From Piezodorus guildinii (taxonomy: Eukaryota > Arthropoda > Insecta > Hemiptera > Pentatomidae): a stretch of 64,000 bases of DNA. Position numbers and translations under genes: made by a program. Of this stretch, positions 1 through 11,120 are shown piece after piece. The stretch's first letter is position 1. Each line of letters opens with the position of its first letter. The notes beneath the pieces are model-generated. The model searched no databases. It had not been told where the DNA came from and saw nothing but the letters and a program-made list of their open reading frames with translations. The stretch spans positions 165,745,366 to 165,809,365 of the forward strand of contig CM041295.1 in the NCBI GenBank assembly GCA_023052935.1, read 5' to 3'.

Positions 1-300
1 CATTTTTTAATATAACTGCCGACATTGGTGGTCTTATCACAATGGGTGGCATTTTTTTGTTATTGGTAGTGTTGTTTGTAGTGTGGGTATTGTCATTGTT
101 TTGTTCAGTTGGTGCCGTACTAAGTGGTGCGTACGTGTTTTGTGTTGTATAGGTGTAAAATTTTCTGTGGTCGGTCTCGGTACATGTCTCAGTGGTCTTT
201 TAATAATCGTCGTGAAACCCTCACTGTCTGTTTGGGTTAATGTACGTTTGAGTCTTTGTTTGTTTGTTTGGTTAGTTGGGACGTCCATGGCTTCAGTCAT
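1..300 (-). pseudogene. Probable retroelement ORF1 N-terminal remnant
   Basis: An open minus-strand frame starts near 300 with a basic, Thr/Pro-rich, low-complexity peptide containing TQTDSEGFTTIIKR. Near position 40 the frame is lost. A neighbouring frame continues towards the window edge with PIVIRPPMSAVIL, a proline/hydrophobic patch of the kind that precedes the RNA-binding part of non-LTR ORF1 (gag-like) proteins. The composition and this patch suggest an ORF1 N-terminus with one frameshift, cut off at the window start. No zinc knuckle is visible because it would lie beyond position 1. This could also be chance coding, so confidence is low. Confidence 0.3.
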
Positions 301-500
301 TTTTTATGATAAAAATATTGTTTAAAATAAATAAACACAAGTGTTACGACCAGTAAACTGGTAATAACTAAATAAAAAAGTTTGTACTCACGTGGCCTTC
401 ACATCCTCCACACACGCGATCACAAAATTTAAAAGTAAACAATAACGGAAAAAGCCGTTAGAGAGATGAGAAAAACCGTTAGCGGCACCACGTGGTCTTG
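301..500. other. No gene seen
   Basis: AT-rich sequence between two retroelement remnants. No open frame, repeat or motif that I can support. Confidence 0.5.
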
Positions 501-504
501 GCGT

Positions 505-1200
505 CAGTAGCTCGTCTCTGGTTGGCTGCTCTCATAGAACTGTTCGACCTTGATCATAGGATTACCATCCAACTCCTCCTCTTCTATGCTGTACTCGCCG
601 CAAAGATACAGGGGTCTTGGGCTTCTGCGTTGTCAATGGGAAGCTCCTCTTCAGCATTGGGCGATTTCTCAAAGATTGGCCGGAGTAACAGACGCCCTGT
701 TTCAAAATATTTTCAACTTAACGGAGGAGATCCGCGAGTGCACCGAACTACTGCTGATTGAGGGAAATGCTATGGAGGCCCCTCTTACGGTAAAGAGAGT
801 GAGACAGTTCTTGAGGGAAAAGTCTTTTGAGGAGTGGAGCCAGTGCAAGTGGCAGGGTGTAGGCGTGGTGCATTTTAAAGCCAACCCGAGAGTAAACAGG
901 TTTATGTTCGATCGAAAGATTTTAACAGGATCAGAGTGGACCAACGCAGTCAAATTGAACATAAGCTACGCACCACTTGAGTCCCTGGATCAAGATGCCA
1001 GGGTAACGAGGCTGTTGGACCCCTCTGCCGCAGATGCAGTCGAGAGTTAGAAACTCCTTCACATGTCTTGGGAAAATGTCCACATAACATGCTTCTCGTT
1101 ACCCGCCGACACAACCGCATAAAGAAAGAAATAGCAGAACTTTTGGAAGTGAAAAAGTATAAATGTTTTCAGGAAGTTTTTTGCCTTGATACAGATGGCA
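505..1200 (+). pseudogene. R2-like non-LTR retrotransposon, 3' end of pol
   Basis: Shifting between plus-strand frames gives the C-terminal part of an R2-superfamily polyprotein. It contains RYRGLGLLRCQWEAPLQHW (about 615-670), then a conserved core to about 1020. After a +1 shift comes the cysteine-histidine motif CRRC..ETPSHVLGKC followed by RRHNRIKKEIAELL (about 1022-1150). In this superfamily that knuckle precedes the restriction-like endonuclease domain. At least two frame breaks are visible. No 28S rDNA target lies nearby, so this is a dispersed dead fragment. It ends abruptly near 1200 against the gypsy remnant. Confidence 0.62.
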
Positions 1201-3526
1201 AATGGTTTTCTCATTTACCACATAGCCCAAAAATTTAAGTTCTTCTCGACAGAATTGAATTTTTTCCCAGTTTACGGACAAGTTTGCAGAATTTAGACGA
1301 TCGAAAACTGTTTCCAATGTTTTAATATGTGAGTCGAAATCAGGTGAAACGACGATGATGTCATCTAAGTAAACAAAGATATTTTGTTCAAAGTCTGCCT
1401 TCAACACACTATCGATGAACTTTAGCCAGGTTGCTGGCGCATTATGCAGTCCGAAAGGCATCTTACAAAACTAAAAAAGTCCGCGGTTGGGTACAGTGAA
1501 CGTAGTCTTTTCCTTGCTTTTCTTAGCCATTGGTATCTGCCAGTAGGCGCTTTTTATATCAATAGAAGACAGTATATTAGCATCGCTCAACCTTTCGAGG
1601 GTGTTGGAAATGTATGATAGCGGGTATGCATCTCCCTTTGTAACGGAATTCAACTGTCGGTAATCTACACAAAAGCGGTAGGATCCATCTGGCTTCTTTA
1701 CCAAAACAATAGGTGAAAACCATGCACTCTGCGATGGTTCCACGATTCCTTCCTCCAATATCTCATCAAGCTCCTTATTCAGAACGTCTTGGATTTTGGG
1801 AGAACCGGGATAGTAGCGCTGTTTAATCGGTTTACTATATGCAGTGTTTATTTCATGTTCAACCTTGCTCGTGCATCCCAACTTTGATGTTCCAACAGAT
1901 CTCCATTTCTCTATTAGGCGATCAACAATTTCCTTTGAAGTTAAGGTTGGGTCTAGTTAAAATAGCGATCATCCTTTCCTCAGCAAATGTCCATTTATTT
2001 TCAGATACATCGGGTATCAGTCTCAATTTCTCCCAGGAGTCTATCCCAAGGATAATCCCATCTGCAAGGCGTGACACCACTGAAAATTCGATCACTCTTG
2101 ATCTGCCCTGCAATTCAACAGGCATATTTGCCATCCCAACCACGTTGAGTGCTGTCCCACCGGCTGCATTTATTTTAACATCCGGTTTCCCCTGTAATTT
2201 TATACCAAGTCGTGAGAATCTCTCCCAACATTTTTCACCCATTAGAGATCTGGAAGCTCCGGAATCCAACAACTTTTTTCCTAAGATGTTTACGTTTAGG
2301 TATGGTCTTTGATCTAAATTATTTTTAGGATGCCGAAAAATTCACCCTTCGTACCGGCGAAAACTTCCCTTACTACTGACAACCATTCCTCCCAATTCAG
2401 CTTTCGTTGTGGATTTGGGGTTTTGTTCAAGCTCACATCCACTTCAGCCTGACCCCTTTGATCGTTTCCCTTCCCGTTTTCCTTACAACACCAGCAATTG
2501 TTTCTTTCGACTACCTTCCAACTACAACCTTCACAAAACGTTGTCTTCTTAAAGCGGCATGTTTTCAAATATTTTATCGTCCTTACTTGGTGCAACGCAA
2601 GACGATCCAAGTAGTAGGGGTCGATGAACATATTAGAGCCTGTTAAAATAATTTTTCATGACGGCCACATAGGTACTGATTGATTCCGTAGGCCCTTGAG
2701 TTCTTCCCTTAATTTCCTCCCACAGTCGATATTCGTAATCTAACGGGGAGTATTCAGCCTTTAATTCGGAGACACGATGACAGAGAAGTTCGGACCCAAG
2801 ATGACACTTCACGTCTGATTGATCTAAACCAAATTAGTGCTGGCCCTCTAAACAAATCGTACGCTTCCATAAAGAGATCTTCTTCTGTAGTACTCTTCGC
2901 CAGACGTAAATCTTCTACCGTTTCCAAAAACGCAAGGATGCTCAAACCGTCTCCATCCCCCGTAAAATGAACACCACAATCTCTTATGGGAATTTGGGTT
3001 CTCTTTATCACGTAGGTCGCTCCAGCTGCGCCTAAGTCTGGTTGAACCATTGTCGCTTGGATTTGGATATTTTCATATGATTCCCCTTTATTCTCACTGC
3101 GTTGAGTGTACGGGATCCTTTGTTCGATGATTGGCCTGCGTTCTCTTCAAAGAGTTCCCACAATTCGAGACACTTTGTAACAGCCTCCCTTTTCTTTACA
3201 CTTTCAAAAGAATCTTTAGTAGAAATTCGGTTTAAACGATTTATTAGATGTTGTAATCCCGTATCTACTTTATCAATTTCCCCCTTGGTACTGGATGCCG
3301 TGATACCCAATATATTTGTATCGATTGCTGCAAGTTTTTCCTCTCACAAACTCAATTCTGGTCCAGCCGGGATATCTACAACAGGGGCTACATATTTTCC
3401 TGTATTCTCTAATTTTAAAAGGGAACGAAATGTTTTCCTTATTTCGTCTACCGTCAATAAACCAAGTACCCCATGAATCTTCAATTCGTACTCTAATTCT
3501 TCCTTAATCAGTCTATCGACATTCAT
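1201..3526 (-). pseudogene. Decayed Ty3/gypsy gag-pol (gag, protease, partial RT)
   Basis: Read right to left. Gag begins about 3526 (MNVDRLIKEELEYEL). A retrotransposon-gag-like core with GLSILAFLETVEDLRLA lies at about 2850-2990, and a Cys-rich segment at about 2500-2570. An aspartic protease follows with LDSGASRSLMG (about 2240-2272) and IILGIDSWEK. Reverse transcriptase follows with KQRYYPGSPK, FCVDYRQLNSVTK, SSIDIKSAYWQIPMA, MPFGLHNAPATW and the catalytic YLDD (about 1370). The frame is broken between every module and within gag. Coding stops at about 1201 just after GYVVNEKT, so RNase H, integrase and the 3' LTR are missing. The element is a 3'-truncated fossil joined to an R2-like fragment. 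Confidence 0.85.
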
Positions 3527-3540
3527 TTTGTTTTAATGTA

Positions 3541-3640
3541 GAAAAAAAAAAATTAAATAAAATTATTATCTATGAATTTATTATTTTAAAATAAAATTGT
3601 ACTTTTCTATTAATTTATTATTCTATTTATGCTTTTACTA
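3541..3640 (-). other. 5' leader of the decayed gypsy element
   Basis: AT-rich non-coding stretch between the putative primer-binding site and the Gag start. Nothing else seen. Confidence 0.5.
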
Positions 3641-3658
3641 GTACCTGTTTGGGCGCCA
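3641..3658 (-). other. Primer-binding site of the decayed gypsy element
   Basis: On the minus strand this reads TGGCGCCCAAACAGGTAC, three bases after a sequence ending CCGTAACA. TGGCGCC followed by a Lys-type primer complement is a classic retroelement PBS. Its place between Gag (downstream) and the inverted arm (upstream) argues that the arm beginning at 3662 is, at least in part, the 5' LTR. Confidence 0.65.
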
Positions 3659-3661
3659 TTT

Positions 3662-4142
3662 TGTTACGGTTAAAGTTTGCAAAAGGAATCAATTTAAATT
3701 TTAAAAAAGAATTCCCTAACCGTAACTATGCCCCAGATTCTCAGTGGAGACGGGCGGGTTCCACAATAAATTTATTCGAGCGCCACGATATTTGTTAATT
3801 ATAAATAAAAACAAGGTAAATAGCGAAACCCTTTAAATTAATAATATCTTTTATGAAAATAAATTTAAAAAAATTAAAATTTAATTTATAAGCCAGAAAA
3901 AAAGTTATTAATAACATGTGTCTACGAACTCGTTACCTTACTAGTAGAAGATCCGAACTTGAAAGATCTGCACAGAGCTGATAATAGAATGAAACATATT
4001 TTATAACAAATTTAGTATATTAGAAAATATGTTAAGAATGGGTTGCCTAAAAATATCCTGGACAGACTATTTTTAATTGTTTTTAAAAAAACATTTTTAA
4101 TTAAATTTTGCAACATCATGATAATTAGAAAATTTATACCCT
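3662..4142. repeat. Left inverted arm, outer part (pairs with 11300-11769)
   Basis: Read on the plus strand it starts TGTTACGGTTAAAG. The reverse complement of 11769-11300 starts TGTTAGGTTAAG and matches it throughout, sharing for example GAGCGCCACG and GGTTGCCTAAAAATATCC. Divergence is low. The match breaks at about 4142, where a smaller foldback element is inserted, and resumes at about 5175. The arm borders a PBS, so it may be an LTR. It also mirrors the right arm around a nuclease gene, so it may be a transposon terminal inverted repeat. Confidence 0.8.
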
Positions 4143-5168
4143 ATATGCCCTATGAGATATGAGGAAACATATGATGTAACTGTAATATCTTCTTGTACTG
4201 TTGCTATGGACTCGACGAGGGTTGTACAATGTTACTTTTTACGGTTAATACTAATATGAAAATATTCAAGATCCAAATAAAAAAAAATAAAAAATGGTTA
4301 AATTGATTATACAAAAACAACAAAACATAACTTTATTTCTAATTAAAAAAAAAATTAGTTGAGTTAAATAGAAATTAAGGTTACTTTTAGTAGCTCGAAG
4401 AGGGTTATTTAAAAAAAATATATTAAAAAATAAATAAATAAGTGTATGTAAATGTAAATAGGTAATTAAAATTTTCGTGTTATATTAAAGTTTAGATTAA
4501 TTATTACTGAAGCGTTAATAGAAGTTCTTATTATATACTCTGGTGAGGGATAAGGGGAGTCTGGAAGCAAGATGGAGAAGGCTGTGAGCTATCGGAGAGG
4601 GTGTGTGAAAAGGAACATTGTGGCATAGCAGCTATTACCGAGAGGTGTAGATCAGATAATTAGATTGAGAAGTCCAGGCGGACGAACTCGGCCAGACTTT
4701 CGGACAAGGAAAGAAGCCAGGGTTGGTTCTCGAGGAGAAATTTGAAACTGAAAAACTCCCATCCTCCTAAACCCCAAACCTAACCCTAATCCCGAATCTA
4801 GGTGAATATATTTTTGCGAATAACTTTTGATTGGTGTTTGGCGAGTGATAAACTAAAGAAAGTAGTAGTTTCAGACAGTAGAAAAAAAATTAGTATAAGT
4901 GTAATTTTTGTATTAAGTTTAGGTTGTAAATATGTTTTGTTGTTAAATAATTTTTTTATTTTTTTTAATTAGAAATAAAATTATGTTTTGTTGTTTTTGT
5001 ATAATCAATTTAACCATGTTTTTTTTTTAATTGGATCTTGAATATTTTCTTATTAATATTAACCATAAAAACTAACATTGTACAACCCTCGTCGAGTCTA
5101 TAGCAACAGTATAAGAAGATATTACAGAGACGTCATATGTTTCCTCATAGCTCATAGGATAGATGGGT
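4138..5168. mobile_element. Foldback/MITE-like element inserted in the left arm
   Basis: Both ends carry the same roughly 230-bp sequence in opposite orientation. The left end, starting near CCCTATATGCCC, runs through GACTCGACGAGGGTTGTACA and AACAACAAAACATAA. The right end is its reverse complement, finishing ...CTCATAGGATAGATGGG. The interior (about 4380-4950) is AT-rich with a G-rich patch at 4550-4750 and no coding potential. It interrupts the surrounding inverted arm, because homology to the right arm stops at 4142 and resumes at 5175. It is probably a non-autonomous DNA element. Confidence 0.75.
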
Positions 5169-5174
5169 AATGAC

Positions 5175-5330
5175 TGTATACTCTAAGATCTGAAATTGAA
5201 ACGATCTGGACCGAGCTGATAATAGAAAAAAACGTATATCAATATAAGCGTTCTTTTATTGCACACACGTTGATATAGGGTATGATATCGGGGTTTCCGA
5301 ATTTTAAAGATTAATAGAATTTGTTTTTTT
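5175..5330. repeat. Left inverted arm, inner part (pairs with 11110-11235)
   Basis: Contains ATCAATATAAGCGTTCTTTT and, further in, GAATTTTAAAGATTAA. Both recur as reverse complements at 11165-11225 and 11105-11135. This completes an arm of about 640 bp once the 1-kb insertion is removed. Confidence 0.7.
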
Positions 5331-5443
5331 ATTTCTGGAAAAAATCAATGAAAAACAAAGTGAACAGCCGAAAATTCAAATAAAAATATCTTGTATCACA
5401 TTTGAAAATTTTATTATGAAACAACATAAATGCAAAAATAATT

Positions 5444-5614
5444 TTAATGAAAAATAAATTCTAATAATATTTTCTGTTCAATATCTGATTCATCAGAAGT
5501 ATAATTTCGACTCTCCAATTTATCTGATTCATTATTAGTTTCTTTCTCATTTTCTTCCGTTACGACAATGTCCTGGATTTTCAAAGTAGTGTAATCTCCG
5601 ATAAAACCTGTTGG
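5444..5614 (-). pseudogene. C-terminal piece of PIN/XPG-like transposon protein
   Basis: The minus frame reads KPTGFIGDYTTLKIQDIVV, then an acidic tail rich in Glu, Asn, Ser and Asp, and a stop at 5444-5446. An acidic tail and a proline/glycine segment before it suit the end of the nuclease-like protein whose main part lies at 10013-11120. The two pieces have the same strand and order and are separated only by Jockey copy 1. The assignment is inferred from position and character. Confidence 0.5.
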
Positions 5615-5886
5615 TTTTTTATTTATTTTTTTTTTTTATTAAGCAATATTACAATCTGTCCAATTCAGGACATTTTTAATAGTGATAACGTACAACATTC
5701 ATACTACATTCACACGGTATATACAAAACAATAAATTTATATAATAATAATAATAATGAAATATACATATATACAAAATAAAATCAATAAAAATATATAC
5801 AATAGTCACTCATACCTATATACAATTCACAAGCATACAGCACGTGAGTGGAGAATCTAGCCAATGCTAGAACTCCAATATACATG

Positions 5887-8570
5887 TTACAAGAGGTCAC
5901 GAGGCCACTGCCGTTTCAACCTTCTAGGTGGGTTGTATGGATGAGTGGAGCTGGAAAGGGATTGAGCTAGAGGATTAGGATGATGAATGAGATTCTGGTG
6001 GAATTTGGAAAATTTGGATGGAATCAGGTCTGAAATAAAAGGAACATTAAGGTCGTGGTGCAAGGTATAGTTGGAAACATAATAAGGAGCATTTACTATT
6101 GTACGGAGGACTTTGGATTGAAAGGATTGAATGCGTTTGATGTTAGTACGTTTAGCTGTCCCCCACAGTTCAAGTCCGTAGGTCCAGATGGGCTTCAGTA
6201 TTGTCCTGTAGATTAATAATTTGTTGTCAACTGTAAGTTCAGATTTTCTGTTGAGCAGTCGGTATAACTGTCCGAATCGTCGGTTGAGTTCTTGTCTTTT
6301 AAGTCTTGTATGTGGGTTCTAAGTCAATCTTTTGTCTAACAGTAAGCCAAGATACCGGACTGTATCTGAAGGAGGAATGGGAATGGAATTGAAGTAAACT
6401 GGCGGACAGGAGTTTCGTCGAAGAGTGAAGGTTACGTGTTTGCATTTGGCTTCGTTCACCTTTATGCGCCAAGCATTACACCAGTCTTCGATAAGAGAAA
6501 GGTGTCTTTGCAGGTTTAAGGATGCTGTTTCAGGATTGGAACTGGATGATAGGATGGCGGTGTCGTCTGCAAAAGTTGCCAGAAAGGTATCAGGATATGT
6601 AGGAATATCAGCAGTGTAAAGGATGTAGATGACGGGTCCCAAGACGCTGCCTTGAGGAACACCGGCCTCAACGGGATAAAGGTTGGAAAATTCTACACCA
6701 CAGCGAACGCGGAAGGAACGGTTTGAGAGATAGGATCGGAGAATGAGGTATAGAGACTGGGGTAAATGGGTTTTCAGCTTGAAGAGTAATCCAGTGTGCC
6801 ATACCCGGTCAAAAGCTTGCGCAATGTCCAGAAACGCACCAGAACAATACTCTTTGCATTCAAGAGCTGAGGAAATATGGTCTACAACTCGGAGCCCCTG
6901 TTGAACTGTGGAATGCTGAGGACGGAATCCAAACTGATGGGAAGGAAGATTTTGAGATTCTAATATGGGTAGGATACGTTTAAGAAGAAGCCTTTCGAAG
7001 ATTTTTGAGAGGATGGGGAGTAGACTAATAGGCCTGTAGGATGAAGTGTTGTTGGAAGGTTTGCCTGGTTTTAGAAAAATAATGATAGTGGAATGTTTCC
7101 ACAACAGACAAAAATAGGTGGTGCGTAGGATGCAGTTGTAAATATAACTAAGGAATATAATAGCTTTCTGCGGAAGTTGTCGGAGGATCTGGGGAGGAAG
7201 GAGATCGTGTCCAGGAGATTTACGGAGGGTCAGTTTTTGGAGAAGATATTTGACCTCAGAGGGATTAATAGCTTTAGGAGGTAGGGAAAGTGGAATTGGT
7301 GACATAAGAAAGTCTTGCACTGTTGCGGTGTGATTGGCGTGGGATTCCGGGAGAGGAGTGAAAACTTTGGAGAGGTGTGTGGCGAATTCCTCGGCTTTAT
7401 CTTCATCAGACGCAGCCCAGGAGTCATCACCACGTCGGAGAGGATGGGAAATTTGGTGGTATTTTAGGATCTTTCTCGTGACATTCCACAGGGAATTATC
7501 ACGAGCTGATAGAGAGGAGAGGTAGGAATTAAAGGACTGGGAACGGAAGGTCGCCAACTCCCTCTTCAATTGTCTACAATAGAAGTTATAGGAGCGGCGA
7601 TCTGTTGGGTGTCGGGTGCGTTGCCATAATGATCTTGCTCGGCGTTTGGTATGGATGAGGTCTATAATATGTTGTGGAAAATGATTTTGGTGAGGATTTA
7701 TATTGGAGTGTTTAGGAGAGGAGGCAGTCCAGACAGCTTGTTGGATGGCGGTGGTAAAGGAATAGACGGAATTATCTAGGTCATCTGGGGTTTTGAGGGT
7801 TACTCTGAGGTCAATATTACGGTCAGGATTTGGCGAAAAAGGTTCCAGTTGACAGGGCCTCGGATGAATGATGGTGGAATGGGTTTTGGAATTGGAGTGA
7901 GAGATACTTTTAGGATCAGTGGACTATGGTCTGAGAATAGTTCATCAAGGCGAGTTACAGACAAGTTGAGGGAGCCTAATCCGCTGTGGATAAAGAAGTC
8001 GAGGATGTCAGGATTGCGGTTAGGATCGGTTGGCCAGTAGGTAGGGGAGTCAGGAGGCAGGATATTAAAATTTCGGGAGTTGAGTGCAGACAGCAAATTT
8101 CGTCCCCGAGAATTCGTGGTTCTGGAACCCTACTGCTGATGCTTGGCGTTTAAGTCTGCACCCAGAATGAAACGATTTCCTAAGGAATCCAGGAAGGATA
8201 CAAATTCGGAATTGGAAATGGAATGTTTAGGAGGGCAATATGCAGATGTGAGGGTTACCGGAAGGGAAAAAGTCTTGATTACTATGGCTGTGGCTTGTAG
8301 GAAATCATAGGTGGGAAGTGGGAGTAAATGATGAGAGAGGGATTGGTGGACAATGATAGCAGAACCGGCATGGGCTTTGCCGTCTGGGTGGTCAGTACGG
8401 TATGTCATGTATTGCGGTATTTTGAAGTACTGTTTAGTCGTTAGTCTTGTTTCAGTTATAAGTGCAACATCGATTGTTTTGTCTTGCAACAACGCTGTCA
8501 GTTCGTCAGTATGATTTCTAACACCATTCGCATTCCAAAGGAGAATGGATAAGGAGTTAGGTGAATTCAT
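5887..8570 (-). pseudogene. Jockey copy 1 ORF2 (endonuclease and reverse transcriptase)
   Basis: The ORF starts ATG at 8570, directly abutting the ORF1 stop. The apurinic endonuclease domain shows ILLWNANGVRNH, ITETRLT, GADLNAKHQQ and DHSPLIL. The RT domain (about 7300-6350) shows YRPISLLPILSKIFERL, HQFGFRPQHSTVQQG, GAFLDIAQAFDRVWH, GVPQGSVLGP and the catalytic FADDTAIL. The C-terminus carries RRLKRQWPRDLL just before the stop. Frame breaks near 8110, 7790, 7590 and 6320 kill it. It would have nicked target DNA and primed cDNA synthesis. Confidence 0.88.
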
Positions 8571-9718
8571 TTAAGGATTTTTCAAGGCAGGGATTAGATT
8601 TGATACTAGATTTGTAAGGAGTGATATAAGCGGCATAACAAGAGATTTGATTTCGGAGATGAACGATGTCATTAGACTGGAAAGATCTGTGACGTTTGAT
8701 GGTGGAGGGATATGATAAATTTGATGTTGAGGAGTTTTTTGAAGATTAGGTAAACTTTGAGGGATAGATTGTTGTACAATAGAATTTTGAGGAAACAGTT
8801 GTTCCGGCAGTGCCTCGACTTCATGACTCTGGTTTCCACCTCCAAGCAAGTGGGCAAATGATACATTAGAATTTACAAGTTTAGATGGTTCTCTTCTGCT
8901 TCTGAATGGTATAGCTGTTTCATTCGGATCCTGAGGTTTTTGGTATCTGGTTCTGAGTTTCTTGTAGATTTCGCATCCTTTGTAGTTAGCCGGATGGTCC
9001 TTGAGGCACAGGGCACATACAGCGGGTGTTGATCTTGATCTTGTACATTCTTCTGATTTATGCTGTTCACCGCATTTCACACAGCGTGGTATGTGATGGC
9101 AATAACTTTTGGTATGACCATATGCCTGACAGTTATGACACTGAACTATTTCTTTCTTTGTGTAAGGTTTTTCAACTTTTACACGGGTATAGTACAGTCT
9201 ACTGAGGTCATAGATTTTTTCGACTCCTGCTGATGGTTCCAAGTCCACGAAGAATAGAGGCAGTGGACTTTTATCTTTTAGAACGTTGGTGACATCTTTC
9301 TGTAGGTTTCAGCAGTAGTCGGAGATATTTTAGTATCATTGGTTCTACTTATACAATAATAACTATTAGGATCAGTTACTTTGTTTAAATGCGCACACAT
9401 CAGTTTAAAATTTTTAACAAATATTGGTGGAGGTAGTGGTTCCCTGGGTATAGGAGAAGATTCCATGGTTTCTTTTTCATTTTGGAGGATCTCAAATGGA
9501 TTCGGTGTAAAAAACGGGGATTCGTCAGTCATTCCTTGTGATGATGTGCTGGGCTGTGGTTCAGATCCTAATGAGGTAGCTGACGCGGTCGCTGGTGGAA
9601 TTACTTTTTTATTTTGTTCACGGCGGGGTCTCTGTTTTTTGGGAGACGAGTTAGAACCTGCAGATCTAGATCTTTTACTTGCAGACTTTGAGGACATGAC
9701 TTGATGAAAATATCTCAT
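8571..9718 (-). pseudogene. Jockey copy 1 ORF1 (nucleic-acid-binding protein)
   Basis: Starts MRYFHQVMSSKSASKRSRSAG. A Ser/Pro-rich N-terminus is followed by three zinc knuckles: CHNCQAYGHTKSYC, CVKCGEQHKSEEC and CALCLKDHPANYKGC. Compared with copy 3, about 165 bp are missing at about 9290. The protein jumps from AETYRK into the segment before FFVDLEPS, which removes most of the PRE_C2HC domain and shifts the frame. The ORF1 stop TAA is immediately followed by the ORF2 ATG. Confidence 0.85.
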
Positions 9719-10012
9719 TGATTAAGAAAATAATAATAATAAATAAATAATGAGATAAGAATTAAAGATAAAAGAAAGATAAGTTAAAGAAAAGCAAGCC
9801 CGAGCTTGCCGAGCTAGCGGCAATCAGCTGATCAGTGACCCTCCTTTCACTTTTTCGTGATTGTACAAAGTAAATTATAACTTTGCTTACCGAAATTTCT
9901 CCAACATTCACTGCCGTAGTATTCCTGAGGTCTAGTGATGTTCTCCAGACTGAATTCAAGCGAATTCCTACTGAAAAAAGCAAAAATCTGAGAGACGATG
10001 TAACGTATGACT

Positions 10013-11120
10013 GTTAAAAAAATCATCTAAATGCCAACCAGCAGCCAAGCAGATTTGAGTGTTTAGTTTCGCACGTACAGAATCAGTTGCATTAAGCCAC
10101 ATAGAATTTAGATATATAGTTCTTAAAATGTTTTGCAATATGAACATATCCTACATAGCGGTATACAGTTGGAATCAAAACTTTTTATCTTATTTAAAAA
10201 TTGTTCGCTGTCTTCTATTGCGCTGTACTATTTCATAAAAATACCAACTCTTGCATCATTAACTGTCTGGTAGTGATTAACACCATACATTATTGCTGTT
10301 AACTCCTGAAAAGCTTTTATTTTTTTATTAATGAAAACATCAGCTTCATCAGCTAATGAGGCAAAAATAGTTTGATACGTTTTATTTTTAGAAAATATTT
10401 TAAATGGCCTAATTTTTCCTTTATTATAAAATGCCGCAGTGTTGTCACAACCTGTGAATGCATGAAAAGCAGGTAGACTTTGACATAATCAGGGTCGGTC
10501 CTAACTTCAATGATGAATCGATGCAATTAATATATAATAAATATTAATACATACATAAAATAAATAAATATTAATCGAGGCGAATCGGCTGCTTCTTAGT
10601 GGCTGAAGTAGCTAGAAAAAATGTCTGACAGTTTTTGCACATTTCTGAGTAAAATTACAATAACATCAGTATCAGAAACTTTTATTAGAATTCTAGAGCC
10701 TGGTGTAACTTTATGAGCGTGAAAAACAATTCTCTAGTCTGCCTCTGCATGGTAGCATGCATAATCAACTTCTTCGACTATTTTAGTACAATTTTCCTGA
10801 GCTTAGTACGAGTAACACAGATGTTCAAGAGTTAAAAATATTTTTTTTGTTTTGTATTATTGACAGTATATTTTTGTTTTTCCAATAATCAGCCAAGAAG
10901 TGTACCAAAGTATCTTTGAAACGATAATTTTTATGGCTTTGCCCAAAACCTTTGATTCTGATTTGTTGAGGTCCTATAATTTTATATGGGATATCAAATT
11001 TTCTTATATTCAATGTCCGATTACGTGCAACTGCAATGTTGGGTCCTTTTTTAATACACGCTATACTCAACTCGGATCTCTCTGTCACGCATTTCCACTC
11101 GCGTTAAAATTTAATCTTTA
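10013..11120 (-). pseudogene. PIN/XPG-like nuclease-type transposon gene, main part
   Basis: Three conserved blocks read on the minus strand. At 11088-10825 are IPYKIIGPQQIRIKGFGQ and FKDTLVHFLADYW. At about 10770-10620 is EEVDYACYHAEAD, then a stop, then RIVFHAHK and KVSDTDVIVILLRN. At about 10475-10350 is LPAFHAFTGCDNTAAFYNKG. The EEAD...H...DTDV...HAFTGCD order is typical of a repeated animal protein family with a PIN/FEN1-like fold, often transposon-borne. That family knowledge is general, not database-checked. An end segment with GWHLDDFF abuts Jockey copy 1 at about 10012. There are stops and at least two frameshifts. It lies next to the right inverted arm. Confidence 0.6.

Larger units (their letters stand above)
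5615..10012 (-). mobile_element. Jockey-type LINE, copy 1
   Basis: A minus-strand element. Its 5' UTR lies at about 10012-9719 and shares AACAGTCATACGTTAC with the other copies. ORF1 follows at 9718-8571 and ORF2 at 8570-5887. The 3' UTR contains an (ATT)n tract near 5745 and ends in an A-rich tail, read as T-rich at 5620-5640. The same family occurs at 26877-30838, 35344-49302 and 53310-57500. It is inserted in a nuclease-like gene and has cut it in two. No clear target duplication was found, because both flanks are A/T runs. Confidence 0.88.

Noticed and set aside
83..325. Plus-strand open frame of 80 residues
   Set aside because: Cys/Val/Leu-rich antisense of the minus-strand ORF1-like frame. 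No domain or start context.
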